Positions 54,369-62,731 of a stretch of DNA of 64,000 bases are shown piece after piece; within the stretch, counting starts at the first letter, position 1; each line of letters begins with the position of its first letter. The notes under the pieces are model-generated. The model was not told where the DNA came from and did no database searches. It saw nothing but the letters and a program-made list of their open reading frames with translations. Source of the stretch: Faecalibacterium sp. UBA1819 (lineage in GTDB: Bacteria > Bacillota > Clostridia > Oscillospirales > Ruminococcaceae); the NCBI GenBank assembly GCA_002315015.1, contig DCEX01000018.1, positions 1 to 64,000 of the forward strand, in the 5' to 3' direction. A program made the position numbers and the translations under genes.

Positions 54369-55556
54369 ATGAAGCGCCATACCGTGTGCATTGTAACGGG
54401 AACCCGTGCTGAGTGGGGGCTGCTGCGCGGCGTGTGCCGTGCCATGCAGGAACAAAAAGAGCTGTGTGTGAAAGTGGCGGTTACCGGCGCACATCTCAGC
54501 AAGGATTTCGGCATGACGGTAGACGAGGTAAAACGCGACGGCGCGCCGATTGACGTTGAAATTCCAATTTTAAAGTACGGCACCGCAACACGACAGGCCA
54601 TGGCACAGACAACAGCCTATGCCATGCAGTGCTTTGCCGACTACTTTGCCGATACAAAGCCCGACGCCGTTTTGGTGTTGGGCGACCGGTATGAGATTTT
54701 TGCGGCAGGAAGTGCGGCGGCGATGCTGTGCATCCCCTTGATTCATATTTCCGGCGGCGATGTCACCTATGGCGCGGTGGATGAGTGGATTCGCCATTGT
54801 CTGACAAAAATGGCGTCGCTTCACTTTCCTTCCTGTGACGTTTATGCAAAGCGCTTGATTCAAATGGGCGAGCCGCCCGAGCGGGTCATCAATGTCGGCG
54901 GCCTCGGCGATGAAAACCTGCGCAAATTGCCCCTGCTCTCAAAAGAGGAGCTGGCAAAAAGCATCGGCTTTTCTTTGAATGAGCCGTATTTGCTGGTCAC
55001 ATATCATCCCGAAACGGCAAGCCAAAAGGATGCCGGCCAAGCGTTTGACGCTTTGCTGCATGTACTCATGCAAACGTCGTGCCATATCATTTTTACGAAG
55101 GCGAATGCCGACGCGGGCGGCCTTGTCATCAATGAAAAAATCGACGAGGTTTGCCGAGAGTTTCCTGAGCGGATGATTGCGTTTACCAGCATGGGGCTGC
55201 TGCGTTATTTATCCGCTATGAAATACTGTGCCGCGGTGGTGGGAAATTCGTCCTCCGGCGTGGTAGAAGCGCCCACTCTGCGCGTTCCTGTGGTAAACAT
55301 CGGAACACGGCAAGCAGGGCGGATTCTGTGCGATAATGTACTTTCGTGCGGCGATACCGAACCGGAAATTGCCGCCGCACTGACGGAGGCACTGTCGGAC
55401 GAGTTTCGGCAAAAAGCAGCCCGAGCCAAAAGCCCTTATGACGGCGGAGATACGGCGCAGCGCATTGCCCGTGAAGCGGTGCGCTTTTTGCAGTCGCCTG
55501 ATTACGGCGTGCCGAAAGTTTTCTATGATCTTCCCATGGGGGAAACGCTATGTTGA
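54369..55556 (+). CDS. legG: NDP-sugar hydrolysing 2-epimerase LegG (NeuC family)
   Basis: 395 aa. GT-B-like fold with VTGTRAEWGLL at the start, VLVLGDRYEIFAAGSAAAML, HISGGDVTYGAVDEWIRH, VGGLGDENLR, VTYHPETAS and VGNSSSGVVEAPTL, the signature set of hydrolysing UDP/GDP-GlcNAc 2-epimerases. It releases the nucleotide and inverts C2, giving the substrate of LegI. GGAAGG precedes the ATG. Its last seven bases overlap the next small membrane-protein gene. Confidence 0.94.
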   Translation: MKRHTVCIVTGTRAEWGLLRGVCRAMQEQKELCVKVAVTGAHLSKDFGMTVDEVKRDGAPIDVEIPILKYGTATRQAMAQTTAYAMQCFADYFADTKPDAVLVLGDRYEIFAAGSAAAMLCIPLIHISGGDVTYGAVDEWIRHCLTKMASLHFPSCDVYAKRLIQMGEPPERVINVGGLGDENLRKLPLLSKEELAKSIGFSLNEPYLLVTYHPETASQKDAGQAFDALLHVLMQTSCHIIFTKANADAGGLVINEKIDEVCREFPERMIAFTSMGLLRYLSAMKYCAAVVGNSSSGVVEAPTLRVPVVNIGTRQAGRILCDNVLSCGDTEPEIAAALTEALSDEFRQKAARAKSPYDGGDTAQRIAREAVRFLQSPDYGVPKVFYDLPMGETLC

Positions 55557-56176
55557 AAGAATGGGATACCATATGGCAGACAGTCCGTCTGGCACTGGAA
55601 AAACAAAACGCAGAAGCGCCCGATTTTTTCGCGCCGTATTGGATTCAAGCGCAGCGGCTCGCCATGCCGGTGCTGCTGATGTTCACGGCGGCGGTCAGCA
55701 TTTTGTTTGCTTGGGCGCTGCTGGAATTTGCGGTTCGCAGAAAAAAGCAGTGGGTGTTGTTTCAGCGTGCGGTGGTTCTTGTCGTTTGCGCCGTTTTGTG
55801 CGTTTGGGTATTTTCCCCTTTGCCGGTTGTTACGCAGGATTCCTACGAGATGGAGGTGCGCACGCGCGTGCCGGGAAAAGCGGAAAAGGTGATGGTTTTA
55901 ACGCAAACCCAGCAAGATGCGGTAAAAGCACTCTTGAAGGAAGCAACGATTGCCCGCGGATGGGAAACCGAGCTTCCTTACGGCGGCTACGGCCAAACCT
56001 TCCGTATTTTTATTACCACACCGGAAGGGGAGCAGTGCCTCTACCTTGCGCCGGAAGGCGGCTGCCTGTACAGTGATTTTGACAAAGCCCTGATTTATTC
56101 AGTAAATGATTACGAAAAGCTGTACAAAGCGGTTGCACAGGCGACAGAGGGAGCCAAGCAGGAAAAAGCTGCTTGA
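55550..56176 (+). CDS. Hypothetical membrane protein overlapping legG
   Basis: 208 aa. Two membrane helices (about 38-60 and 70-92) are followed by a soluble, mainly external domain with YEMEVRTRVPGKAEKVMVLT and GYGQTFRIFITTPEGEQCLY, and a basic/acidic tail. The start lies inside legG, seven bases before its stop, so translation is coupled. No known motif is found. It may be an accessory factor of the glycan assembly machinery; that rests on position alone. Confidence 0.6.
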   Translation: MLKEWDTIWQTVRLALEKQNAEAPDFFAPYWIQAQRLAMPVLLMFTAAVSILFAWALLEFAVRRKKQWVLFQRAVVLVVCAVLCVWVFSPLPVVTQDSYEMEVRTRVPGKAEKVMVLTQTQQDAVKALLKEATIARGWETELPYGGYGQTFRIFITTPEGEQCLYLAPEGGCLYSDFDKALIYSVNDYEKLYKAVAQATEGAKQEKAA

Positions 56177-56241
56177 ATGGACTGCACAGGGCAAACAAGC
56201 TGCGCATGATACGCAGGAAAAATAGCAAGAGGTGAATCGGG

Positions 56242-57216
56242 ATGAAGGTATTGATCGTTGGAATGGGAAGCATGGGGAAAAGACGTGCGCGCCTTTTAAA
56301 AGGAATGCTGCCCGATGTGGAGCTGTGCGGTGTCGATGCATCCGAGCAGCGCTGCAAGGAGGCGCAGGAACTGGGCATTCGTCCGTTTTCGGATTTGGCT
56401 CAAGCGCTGACCGAGCATTATGATGCGGCTCTCGTTTGCACAGCGCCTTTGACACACGCTGCGATCATTGATACGCTGCTCACAGCCGGGCTTCCGGTAT
56501 TCACCGAGCTGAATCTTGTGTCCGACGGTTATGAAGCGCTGCTAAAAAAAGCGCGGGAAAAGAATTTGGTGCTGTTTTTGTCCAGCACCATGCTGTACCG
56601 CGCGGAAACGCAATACATCAAACAGCAGGTGCAAACGTTTGACAAACCCGTGAATTATCTGTATCATATCGGACAGTATTTGCCCGACTGGCATCCGTGG
56701 GAAAGCTACAAAAACTTTTTTGTGGGCGACAAGCGCACCGGCGGCGTGCGCGAAATTTTCGGCATTGACCTGCCTTGGCTGGTGGATACCTTTGGCGAGG
56801 TGGAGCGGATTCATGTGGAAAAAGACTCCATCAGCACTTTGGAGATTGATTATCCCGACAGCTGTTTTGTCACCTTGCGGCACAAAAACGGCGTAAAAGG
56901 CGTTTTGGCGGTGGATGTTGTCAGCCCCAAGGCTGTCCGAAATTTTGAAGTGTACGGCGAAGGGCTGCATCTGTTCTGGGAAGGAAATCCAAAGGCTTTG
57001 TATCGCTACGATGCGCAGCAAAAGCAAAAGGTTGCGGTGGATACCTACACGGCTTTTGAGCACGATGAACGTTATTCCGATAATATTGTGGAAAACGCTT
57101 ATGTAGATGAGCTGCAAAACTTTTTGGACGTGCTGGCGGGAAAGGCGCAGCCCCGCTGGAGCTTTGAAAAGGATTTGGGTGTGATTGCGCTGATGGAGAA
57201 GATCGAGGAGGCATAA
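56242..57216 (+). CDS. Gfo/Idh/MocA-family oxidoreductase without the EKP lysine
   Basis: 324 aa. N-terminal NAD(P) fold GMGSMGKRRARLL, then the hinge where the family has EKP, here ELN (89-91), so the usual catalytic lysine is missing. The C-terminal half contains HIGQYLPDWHPWESYKNFF and GGVREIFGIDLPWLVDTFG, which keeps the general form of the substrate domain. AAGAGGTG precedes the ATG. A relative with intact EKP is encoded at 57994. Related genes accompany legionaminic acid loci in other bacteria, but the reaction is not known to me. Confidence 0.8.
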   Translation: MKVLIVGMGSMGKRRARLLKGMLPDVELCGVDASEQRCKEAQELGIRPFSDLAQALTEHYDAALVCTAPLTHAAIIDTLLTAGLPVFTELNLVSDGYEALLKKAREKNLVLFLSSTMLYRAETQYIKQQVQTFDKPVNYLYHIGQYLPDWHPWESYKNFFVGDKRTGGVREIFGIDLPWLVDTFGEVERIHVEKDSISTLEIDYPDSCFVTLRHKNGVKGVLAVDVVSPKAVRNFEVYGEGLHLFWEGNPKALYRYDAQQKQKVAVDTYTAFEHDERYSDNIVENAYVDELQNFLDVLAGKAQPRWSFEKDLGVIALMEKIEEA

Positions 57217-57217
57217 G

Positions 57218-57994
57218 ATGGGACTGTTGGATAAGCTGTTCAGTAAAAAGGATCCGCTGGATGATCTCTTGGAGGATGAAGCGCTGCCCGTGGCATCCCT
57301 TGCCCACGAAACCAGCGATGCAACCCCCTATGCACATGAACTGGATGCATTTATGGATCGCATGTTTCCCGGCCGCAACGTGGTTGTGTGGCGAGAAAAA
57401 AATATGGAGGCCGGACGGGTTGATGTGTGCGTGATGCAGCCGACGGCCAAAGAACCGTACTATGTGCTGTATACCAGCGGCATGTCGGCACAGGAAATGA
57501 CGCTGGATCATCTGCCTTATCCCGAACATTACAGTTATTTGCGCCGCGCGGAGCTGCTGATGTATCTGCCGGCTGCATGGCCGATGCAGACGCTGTTTTC
57601 GGCGGGCGAGAATCCCGTGCCGGAAAGTGTGTACTGGCCGGTGCGTGCGCTGAAGTATTTGGCGCGGATGCCGCAGCTGTGCAACACATGGCTTGGGGCA
57701 GGGCATTCTGTACCCAACGGCGACCCGATGGTTCCCTTTGAAGGAGCACAGGGCTTTTCCGGCATGATGCTGTATTTTCCCGACGAGGGCAACGGCCCGA
57801 AAAAGCTGCTGCCCGTACCCACTGATGACGGGCAGATTATGCTGTATGTCGCCGTGCCTGTCTATGCGGAAGAAATGAATTATAAATTGGCCGCAGGCGC
57901 CGACGCGCTGGAAAACCGGCTGCGTGCGCTGCCGAACGCCGAGGCGTTTATTGTGACAAATGGCCGCAAAAACACCTGTCAGGGGGGCGTGTGA
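57218..57994 (+). CDS. Suppressor of Fused (SUFU)-domain protein
   Basis: 258 aa. A charged N-terminal 35 residues (LLDKLFSKKDPLDDLLEDE) is followed by a domain with the SUFU pattern: VDVCVMQPTAKEPYYVLYTSGMS, YSYLRRAELLMYLPAAWP, WPVRALKYLARMPQLCNTWLG, and GFSGMMLYFP. Bacterial members are often immunity proteins of polymorphic toxins or of unknown role. The start lies one base after the previous stop and the end overlaps the next gene by one base, so it is an integral part of the operon. GAGGAGG precedes the ATG. Confidence 0.8.
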   Translation: MGLLDKLFSKKDPLDDLLEDEALPVASLAHETSDATPYAHELDAFMDRMFPGRNVVVWREKNMEAGRVDVCVMQPTAKEPYYVLYTSGMSAQEMTLDHLPYPEHYSYLRRAELLMYLPAAWPMQTLFSAGENPVPESVYWPVRALKYLARMPQLCNTWLGAGHSVPNGDPMVPFEGAQGFSGMMLYFPDEGNGPKKLLPVPTDDGQIMLYVAVPVYAEEMNYKLAAGADALENRLRALPNAEAFIVTNGRKNTCQGGV

Positions 57995-58926
57995 TGAAAG
58001 TTCTCTTTACAGGGCTGGGCTCGATTGGAAAACGCCACTTGAAAAACCTTTGCGCCGTGGCGCAAAAAAAGAACATTGCGCTGGAGATTTGGGCGCTGCG
58101 CAGCAGTGATGCGCCTTTGCCGCAGGAGATTGCCGATTTGCTGACCGGCCAGCTGTTTGATGAAGCGGAGCTGACACATTATGACGTGGCGTTTGTGACA
58201 AACCCCACCTCGCTTCATGCCCAAACGCTGCACATGCTCAAGGGCAAAGCGGATGCGCTCTTTATTGAAAAGCCGATTTTCAGCGATCCGCATGAAGTGC
58301 TGGCCGACTGTTTTTTGCCCGGCCAAAAGGCTTATGTCGCTGCGCCGATGCGCTGGTGCGGTGTGATGCTGGCGCTCAAGCGTCACTTGGAGCAGCTGCG
58401 CCCGTACAGTGCGCGGGTGATTTGCTCGTCCTATTTGCCCGACTGGCGGCCCGGGGTGGATTACCGCACGGTGTATTCCGCTCACCGTGCAATGGGCGGC
58501 GGCGTAACGATTGACCTGATTCACGAGTGGGATTATCTGGTAGATTTATTCGGAATGCCGCTGGAAACCTTCCATTTCAAAGGCACATACAGCGACTTGG
58601 AAATCGACTCGGATGACCTTTCGGTCTATATTGCCCGTTATGAGAACATGCTGGCCGAGGTGCATTTGGATTATTTCGGCAGAACGTATCGGCGCAGCAT
58701 TGAGTTGTTCTGTCAAGACGGAACATGTACGGCAGATTTCGGCGCCGGAGTTCTTACGCTGCCGGACGGCACCGAGGAACGTTATGAGGAACCCGTGAAT
58801 GAGCGCTATTTGCGCGAAATGGATTATTTTTTGGATTATGTGCAGGCGGCAGATGCGCAGGAAAGCGTAAATACACCGCAAACGGCGCAAAAGGTATTGC
58901 GCCTGACGCTGGGGGAGGAAGGCTGA
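57994..58926 (+). CDS. Gfo/Idh/MocA-family oxidoreductase
   Basis: 310 aa. NAD(P) loop TGLGSIGKRHLKNL, VAFVTNPTSLHAQ, and the catalytic EKP at 92-94 (FIEKPIFSDP). The C-terminal domain has SSYLPDWRPGVDYRTVYSAH and GGGVTIDLIHEWDYLVDLFG, with a likely catalytic histidine. It is related to the gene at 56242 (YLPDWHPW against YLPDWRPG), so the two may form a pair. ATG 57994 overlaps the previous stop. A redox step on a sugar or its nucleotide is likely. Confidence 0.86.
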   Translation: MKVLFTGLGSIGKRHLKNLCAVAQKKNIALEIWALRSSDAPLPQEIADLLTGQLFDEAELTHYDVAFVTNPTSLHAQTLHMLKGKADALFIEKPIFSDPHEVLADCFLPGQKAYVAAPMRWCGVMLALKRHLEQLRPYSARVICSSYLPDWRPGVDYRTVYSAHRAMGGGVTIDLIHEWDYLVDLFGMPLETFHFKGTYSDLEIDSDDLSVYIARYENMLAEVHLDYFGRTYRRSIELFCQDGTCTADFGAGVLTLPDGTEERYEEPVNERYLREMDYFLDYVQAADAQESVNTPQTAQKVLRLTLGEEG

Positions 58927-58929
58927 ACC

Positions 58930-59691
58930 ATGGAAAAAGTTTTGATTACACTGTGCGGACGTGCGGGCAGCAAAGGGTTTCGCAATAAAAATTTGAAAAT
59001 GTTTGACGGCCTTCCGCTTTCACATTACAGCCTGGCGGCAGCCGAAGGATTTATCCGGCAGAATCCTGACGTAAAAGTGGATATTTGTCTGAATACCGAC
59101 AGCCCCGACCTTGTGAAAGTAGTCACGGGAAAGTACCCCGAAGTACAGGTGATTGACCGCCCGGAGGAGCTTTGCGGAGATATTGTGCCGAAAATGAAGG
59201 TGTTTCAGCACAGTCTTGCCGAAATGGAGCGCCGTGAGGAAACGCAGTATGATTATTTGATTGACCTTGACATTACCAGCCCGCTGCGTCAAGTGAACGA
59301 CGTGACAGGCGCTTATGAGCAGGCAAAGGCACATCCTGAGTGCGATTTGGTATTCAGTGTTTGCCCAGCCAGAAGAACGCCGTATATGAATATGGCAAAA
59401 TTAGTGGATGGTCATGCCCAGCGTGTCATTGAGCATCATTTTACCGCCCGTCAGCAAACACCGCCGGTTTTTGACTTGAACGCTTCTATTTATGTGTTCA
59501 CCCGCCGCTTTTTGACGGAAAACACCACCGGCTTTTTATGGGACGGCGTGTGCGGCATGTATCAAATGTTTGATACGGGCATTTTAGATATTGATTCAGA
59601 AGAAGATTATTGGCTGATGGAGGCCATTGCGCATCATTTGTATACTGCCAAACCGGAGTTTGGCAAGGTGCGCGAGGCAATCCGTCGTTGA
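58930..59691 (+). CDS. legF: CMP-legionaminic acid synthetase LegF (acylneuraminate cytidylyltransferase)
   Basis: 253 aa. ITLCGRAGSKGFRNKNLK is the variant of the CTP loop typical of CMP-nonulosonate synthetases, followed by DICLNTDSPDLV, DLDITSPLRQVNDV, and LNASIYVFTR. The usual AR.GSK motif reads GRAGSKG. It activates legionaminic acid with CTP. GGGGGAGGAAGG lies before the ATG. Together with legB, legC, legI and legG the CMP-sugar pathway is nearly complete; the N-acetylation step (LegH) has no clear gene here. Confidence 0.92.
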   Translation: MEKVLITLCGRAGSKGFRNKNLKMFDGLPLSHYSLAAAEGFIRQNPDVKVDICLNTDSPDLVKVVTGKYPEVQVIDRPEELCGDIVPKMKVFQHSLAEMERREETQYDYLIDLDITSPLRQVNDVTGAYEQAKAHPECDLVFSVCPARRTPYMNMAKLVDGHAQRVIEHHFTARQQTPPVFDLNASIYVFTRRFLTENTTGFLWDGVCGMYQMFDTGILDIDSEEDYWLMEAIAHHLYTAKPEFGKVREAIRR

Positions 59692-59707
59692 GGAGGAAAA
59701 ACGCAGT

Positions 59708-60541
59708 ATGCCGACACCGAGCGAAAAGTATGACATTCACAGTCCAAAGCGTTATTTGGAATATACCGAAACGCCGTATTATCGCGCTTTTCGAGACTTG
59801 ACCAATCCGGGCAGTGCCGCCTCCAATTTTGCGGTACTGAAAAGCATGGAAAACGCGGAAAAATCCCTCGCAGCAATTGAGGAATATTACAACGGCCCGA
59901 CGTATATCAATGTCATGCCGAAATTTGAGTTTACTTATGACAGCGTCACCCCGCTGGAAAGCCGCAAGTTTTTTCTGCGCAACGGTTACGACATCGGAAA
60001 ACGCAGCATTTGGCGCATGACGCTGTGCGAAAAAGCCAGCAATTTGTTTTTGGTGCGCCGCTGCCAAATTCAGTCCGGCGCGGGCAAGCTTCCGCAGGCG
60101 ATTGCGGCGCTTTTGGTGGAGTACTGTAACGGCCAGGAATACGGCTTGCGCCTGATTGAAAAGCAGATGATTAAAGGCGGCGCGATTGCATACGTTGCCT
60201 TTTCGTCCGAAGGAACGCCTGCCTCGATTTGCGTGGGGCAAGGCTACGGTTCGGCTTATTGCATCACAGCGCTTTACACCACCGAGCATCAGCGCAAAAA
60301 AGGTTATGGTGCGGCAGCGCTTTTGGCGGCCATGCGCGGCGCAGCTGAGGCAAAGCTTGGCTACGATACAATTTTTCTTGATACAGCGTCGGAAAATACA
60401 AGTGCCGTCAGCCTGTTTGAAAAAGCGGGCTTCCGCGGTGAGGAGCACACGGTGTACGGTGCTTTCAAGGGTGGTGTACCGCTGCAATGGAAGCGTGTGA
60501 CACCGGAGGAGCTGGAGGAAGACGCAGCATGGACGAAGTAA
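59708..60541 (+). CDS. GNAT-family acetyltransferase with N-terminal extension
   Basis: 277 aa. The C-terminal 120 residues form a GNAT domain: YCITALYTTEHQRKKGYGAAALLAAM contains the acetyl-CoA loop (QRKKGYGAA), and SAVSLFEKAGFRGE the last helix. The N-terminal 150 residues are not recognised and begin PTPSEKYDIHSPKRYLEYTE. GAGGAGG precedes ATG 59708. As the only acetyltransferase of the operon it could take the role of LegH, which elsewhere is a hexapeptide-repeat enzyme; this is a hypothesis. The stop overlaps the next start by 13 bases. Confidence 0.8.
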   Translation: MPTPSEKYDIHSPKRYLEYTETPYYRAFRDLTNPGSAASNFAVLKSMENAEKSLAAIEEYYNGPTYINVMPKFEFTYDSVTPLESRKFFLRNGYDIGKRSIWRMTLCEKASNLFLVRRCQIQSGAGKLPQAIAALLVEYCNGQEYGLRLIEKQMIKGGAIAYVAFSSEGTPASICVGQGYGSAYCITALYTTEHQRKKGYGAAALLAAMRGAAEAKLGYDTIFLDTASENTSAVSLFEKAGFRGEEHTVYGAFKGGVPLQWKRVTPEELEEDAAWTK

Positions 60542-61347
60542 ACGATACTTCCGCAGAATATAACGTCGAATACAGCCGCCGCGTTCTGCGCTTTGCGGTG
60601 CTGATGGGGGAAACTTTGCTGCACAACGGCGGAGAAATTTTCCGCGTGCAGGACACGATGGAGCGTGTCGCAAGAGCGTTTGGCGAAGAAAATTTTCATG
60701 CCTATGTCCTGACCAACGGCCTGTTTGCTTCGGTGGATGGCGCGGTTTGCGAAAGCAGCACGGTACGAGCTTTGCAGCCGGGTGCAACTCATTTGGGAAG
60801 AATTATTGCCGTCAATGCACTGTCGCGCGAAATTGCGGCCGGAAAGGTGAGCCTGGATGAAGCTTACCGGCGTTTGGAAGGTATTCGCGTGATGCCGTAT
60901 CATTCCAATGGATGGCGCATTGCGGCATGTGCAGTGGGCTGCGGCTGCTTTTCGTATTTGTTCGGCGGTTCTGTGATGGATGCTATGGCCGGTACGGTGG
61001 CCGGCTTTTGCTTGGAGCCGCTTCGGATTGCGCTGGATCGTGCCAATACAGGAAAAGTAGTATCGAATTTGCTTGCTTCTGTTTGGGTGGCGCTCGTGAG
61101 CCTGCTTTGTGTTCTTGCCATGCGTCCGCTTGGCATTTCGATGAATTTAGACAAGGTGATCATCGGCGGCATTATTCCGCTCGTTCCCGGTATTGCCTTA
61201 ACCACAGGAATCCGCGACATTGCGGGCGGGGATTATCTTTCCGGTACCATCCGCGCGATTGACGCCATGTTAATCGGCGGCTCCATTGCCTTGGGCGTCG
61301 GTTTGGTGCTGAAGCTCAGCGTGCTGATGACGGGGGTGACCATTTGA
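60529..61347 (+). CDS. ThrE-type threonine/serine exporter, N-terminal-domain protein
   Basis: 272 aa. A soluble part of about 125 residues (LMGETLLHNGGEIFRVQDTMERV) with a conserved cytoplasmic pattern is followed by five hydrophobic segments ending at VGLVLKLSVLMTGV. GIIPLVPGIALTTGIRDIAGGDYLSG is a family signature. It works with the short protein encoded next, which carries the rest of the transporter. ATG 60529 follows TGGAGGAAG and lies inside the preceding gene. A role in amino-acid efflux is presumed from the family. Confidence 0.85.
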   Translation: MDEVNDTSAEYNVEYSRRVLRFAVLMGETLLHNGGEIFRVQDTMERVARAFGEENFHAYVLTNGLFASVDGAVCESSTVRALQPGATHLGRIIAVNALSREIAAGKVSLDEAYRRLEGIRVMPYHSNGWRIAACAVGCGCFSYLFGGSVMDAMAGTVAGFCLEPLRIALDRANTGKVVSNLLASVWVALVSLLCVLAMRPLGISMNLDKVIIGGIIPLVPGIALTTGIRDIAGGDYLSGTIRAIDAMLIGGSIALGVGLVLKLSVLMTGVTI

Positions 61348-61820
61348 TTGTCGAGTTTGCGGTACAGTGTATCGTTTCTTTTGCGGCAACGGTGGCGTTT
61401 TCGCTGTTGTTTCACGCGCCGAAAAATCAGTACGTTTGGTGCGGTATTACAGGGATGGCTGGCTGGGCGGTCTATTGGCTCTTGATGCAGGCAGAAAATC
61501 CTTCGCCTGTCACAGCCTCTTTCGCAGGGGCGGTGGTTCTGGCTTTGTTAACCCGCATTTTTTCGGTGGCACGCCGCACCCCCTATGCAGTTTATATCAC
61601 GGCGGGTATTTTTCCGCTTGTGCCGGGCGCGGGAATTTATTACACCGTTTACTATTTCATTACGGCAATGAACCAAGAGGCTTCCGCCAAAGGAATTGAA
61701 ACGCTGAAAATTGCCGTGGCCATTGCTTTGGGCATTGTGCTTGTGCTGGCGCTTCCCGGAAAATTATTTCATCTTGTTTTGCGAGGGGAAAGAGCAAACC
61801 ATCCGAATACGAATGGTTGA
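61344..61820 (+). CDS. ThrE-type exporter, C-terminal-domain protein (DUF3815-like)
   Basis: 158 aa, four or five membrane segments. FAATVAFSLLFHAPKNQYVWCGITG is the common beginning, and AGIFPLVPGAGIYYTVYYFI repeats the PLVPG motif of the larger partner. TTG 61344 overlaps the previous stop (TTGA), which shows coupling. The stop codon lies in the right arm of a hairpin at 61789-61829. Confidence 0.85.
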   Translation: MIVEFAVQCIVSFAATVAFSLLFHAPKNQYVWCGITGMAGWAVYWLLMQAENPSPVTASFAGAVVLALLTRIFSVARRTPYAVYITAGIFPLVPGAGIYYTVYYFITAMNQEASAKGIETLKIAVAIALGIVLVLALPGKLFHLVLRGERANHPNTNG

Positions 61821-61829
61821 TTGCTCTTT
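61789..61829 (+). terminator. Hairpin at the end of the exporter genes
   Basis: AAAGAGCAAACCAT at 61789-61802 pairs with ATGGT-TGA-TTGCTCTTT at 61813-61829, the TGA being the bulged stop codon. No T-tract beyond the stem is visible, so termination strength is uncertain. Confidence 0.5.
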
Positions 61830-61872
61830 GAAGTTCTGACAAACCTGCTGCTATTGCCAAAGAGGGAATGAA

Positions 61873-62397
61873 ATGATTACACAGAAAGTCACTCCGAAAA
61901 TGCTGGCGGAATGGAAAAAGATCTATGAGCAGTATAAAAATATTCTTGTGCCGAACAGAAAAAGCGGCGCAGAACTGCTGCACTACCTGCAAAGCAACTA
62001 TTCCTTGACAGAGATAACAGATGAAAAAGCACTGCGCGTGATTTCGGAAAACATTTGCATGAATCAGTTTTATGCAGAAAAATTACCGGATGGTCAACAA
62101 CCGATTCCGAAAGCCTTTTATCTTGAGGATATCGGAAACGGCCATAAATTTTATACTCCTGAAAATCAGGATTCCTCGGATTTATGGGGTGACGAGATTA
62201 CAAAAATCTTTGTCGGCATTGATTTATGCAGCGGCTTTTACATGGTAGAAGGAAGCACAATGCTTTGGGATGAGCTGCTTGCGTTTCAGGGGTTGGATGA
62301 AAAAGATTTAACAAAATTTGTTATTGTAGCAGAATATATCAATGCTTTGAAGCGTTTTGGAAAACTCGACAGTGCAGTCAAGCATACACAGCGGTAG
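61873..62397 (+). CDS. Hypothetical protein, AT-rich orphan gene
   Basis: 174 aa, soluble. GAGGGAATGAA lies before the ATG. Helical N-terminal half (KMLAEWKKIYEQYKNILVPN, SGAELLHYLQSNYSL) and a mixed C-terminal half with AFYLEDIGNGHKFYTPEN and IFVGIDLCSGFYMVEGSTMLWDELL. No motif is recognised. The gene is AT-richer than its neighbours, like the one at 36188, which suggests independent acquisition. It lies alone between the exporter genes and the ileS leader. Confidence 0.6.
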   Translation: MITQKVTPKMLAEWKKIYEQYKNILVPNRKSGAELLHYLQSNYSLTEITDEKALRVISENICMNQFYAEKLPDGQQPIPKAFYLEDIGNGHKFYTPENQDSSDLWGDEITKIFVGIDLCSGFYMVEGSTMLWDELLAFQGLDEKDLTKFVIVAEYINALKRFGKLDSAVKHTQR

Positions 62398-62449
62398 AAG
62401 TTTTCTGTTTTTGAGGGGAAAATGAGGAGCAGAGCAAGAAAAAGCAAGG

Positions 62450-62478
62450 TTGACTTTTTTGAAAAAGTGTGATATATA
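62450..62478 (+). promoter_or_regulatory. Promoter of ileS
   Basis: -35 TTGACT at 62450-62455, 17-base spacer, -10 TATATA at 62473-62478, directly before the T-box leader. Confidence 0.7.
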
Positions 62479-62518
62479 TATTACGATAAAGCGGTAAATT
62501 CCGCCCACAACGAAAAAG

Positions 62519-62731
62519 GCAATGATGGAGACAGTAACTTGTAAGCCAAAGCCACAGCGAGCGAAGAATGGTGAAAGCTTCGCGCCGGTAGTTTACAGGG
62601 GAAAATCACTCCTGAGCCGCGGGCTGAAAGCCGGGTGCGTTTTGTATCCCGCAGTAGGCTGCGCCGGTGTCCCACCGTTATCCGGGAGCATACATGTTGG
62701 TGTATCGCAAAAGGTGGTATAGCGAACGCGC
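62519..62731 (+). promoter_or_regulatory. T-box riboswitch, isoleucine specifier
   Basis: Stem I begins with GGAG at 62527-62530 pairing with CTCC at 62609-62612; the opposing specifier loop carries ACAGTAA on one side and ATC (62605-62607) followed by A on the other. The T-box itself is AAGGTGGTATAGCG near 62711-62724, with TGGT (62715-62718) able to pair with an ACCA-ending uncharged tRNA. ATC fits tRNA-Ile and the gene downstream is ileS. The leader covers the 400-base gap 62398-62811, in which no gene is seen. Confidence 0.92.

Noticed and set aside
59498-60787. 429-codon minus-strand frame opposite the GNAT gene
   Set aside because: Covers three well-supported plus-strand genes and has shadow-like composition.
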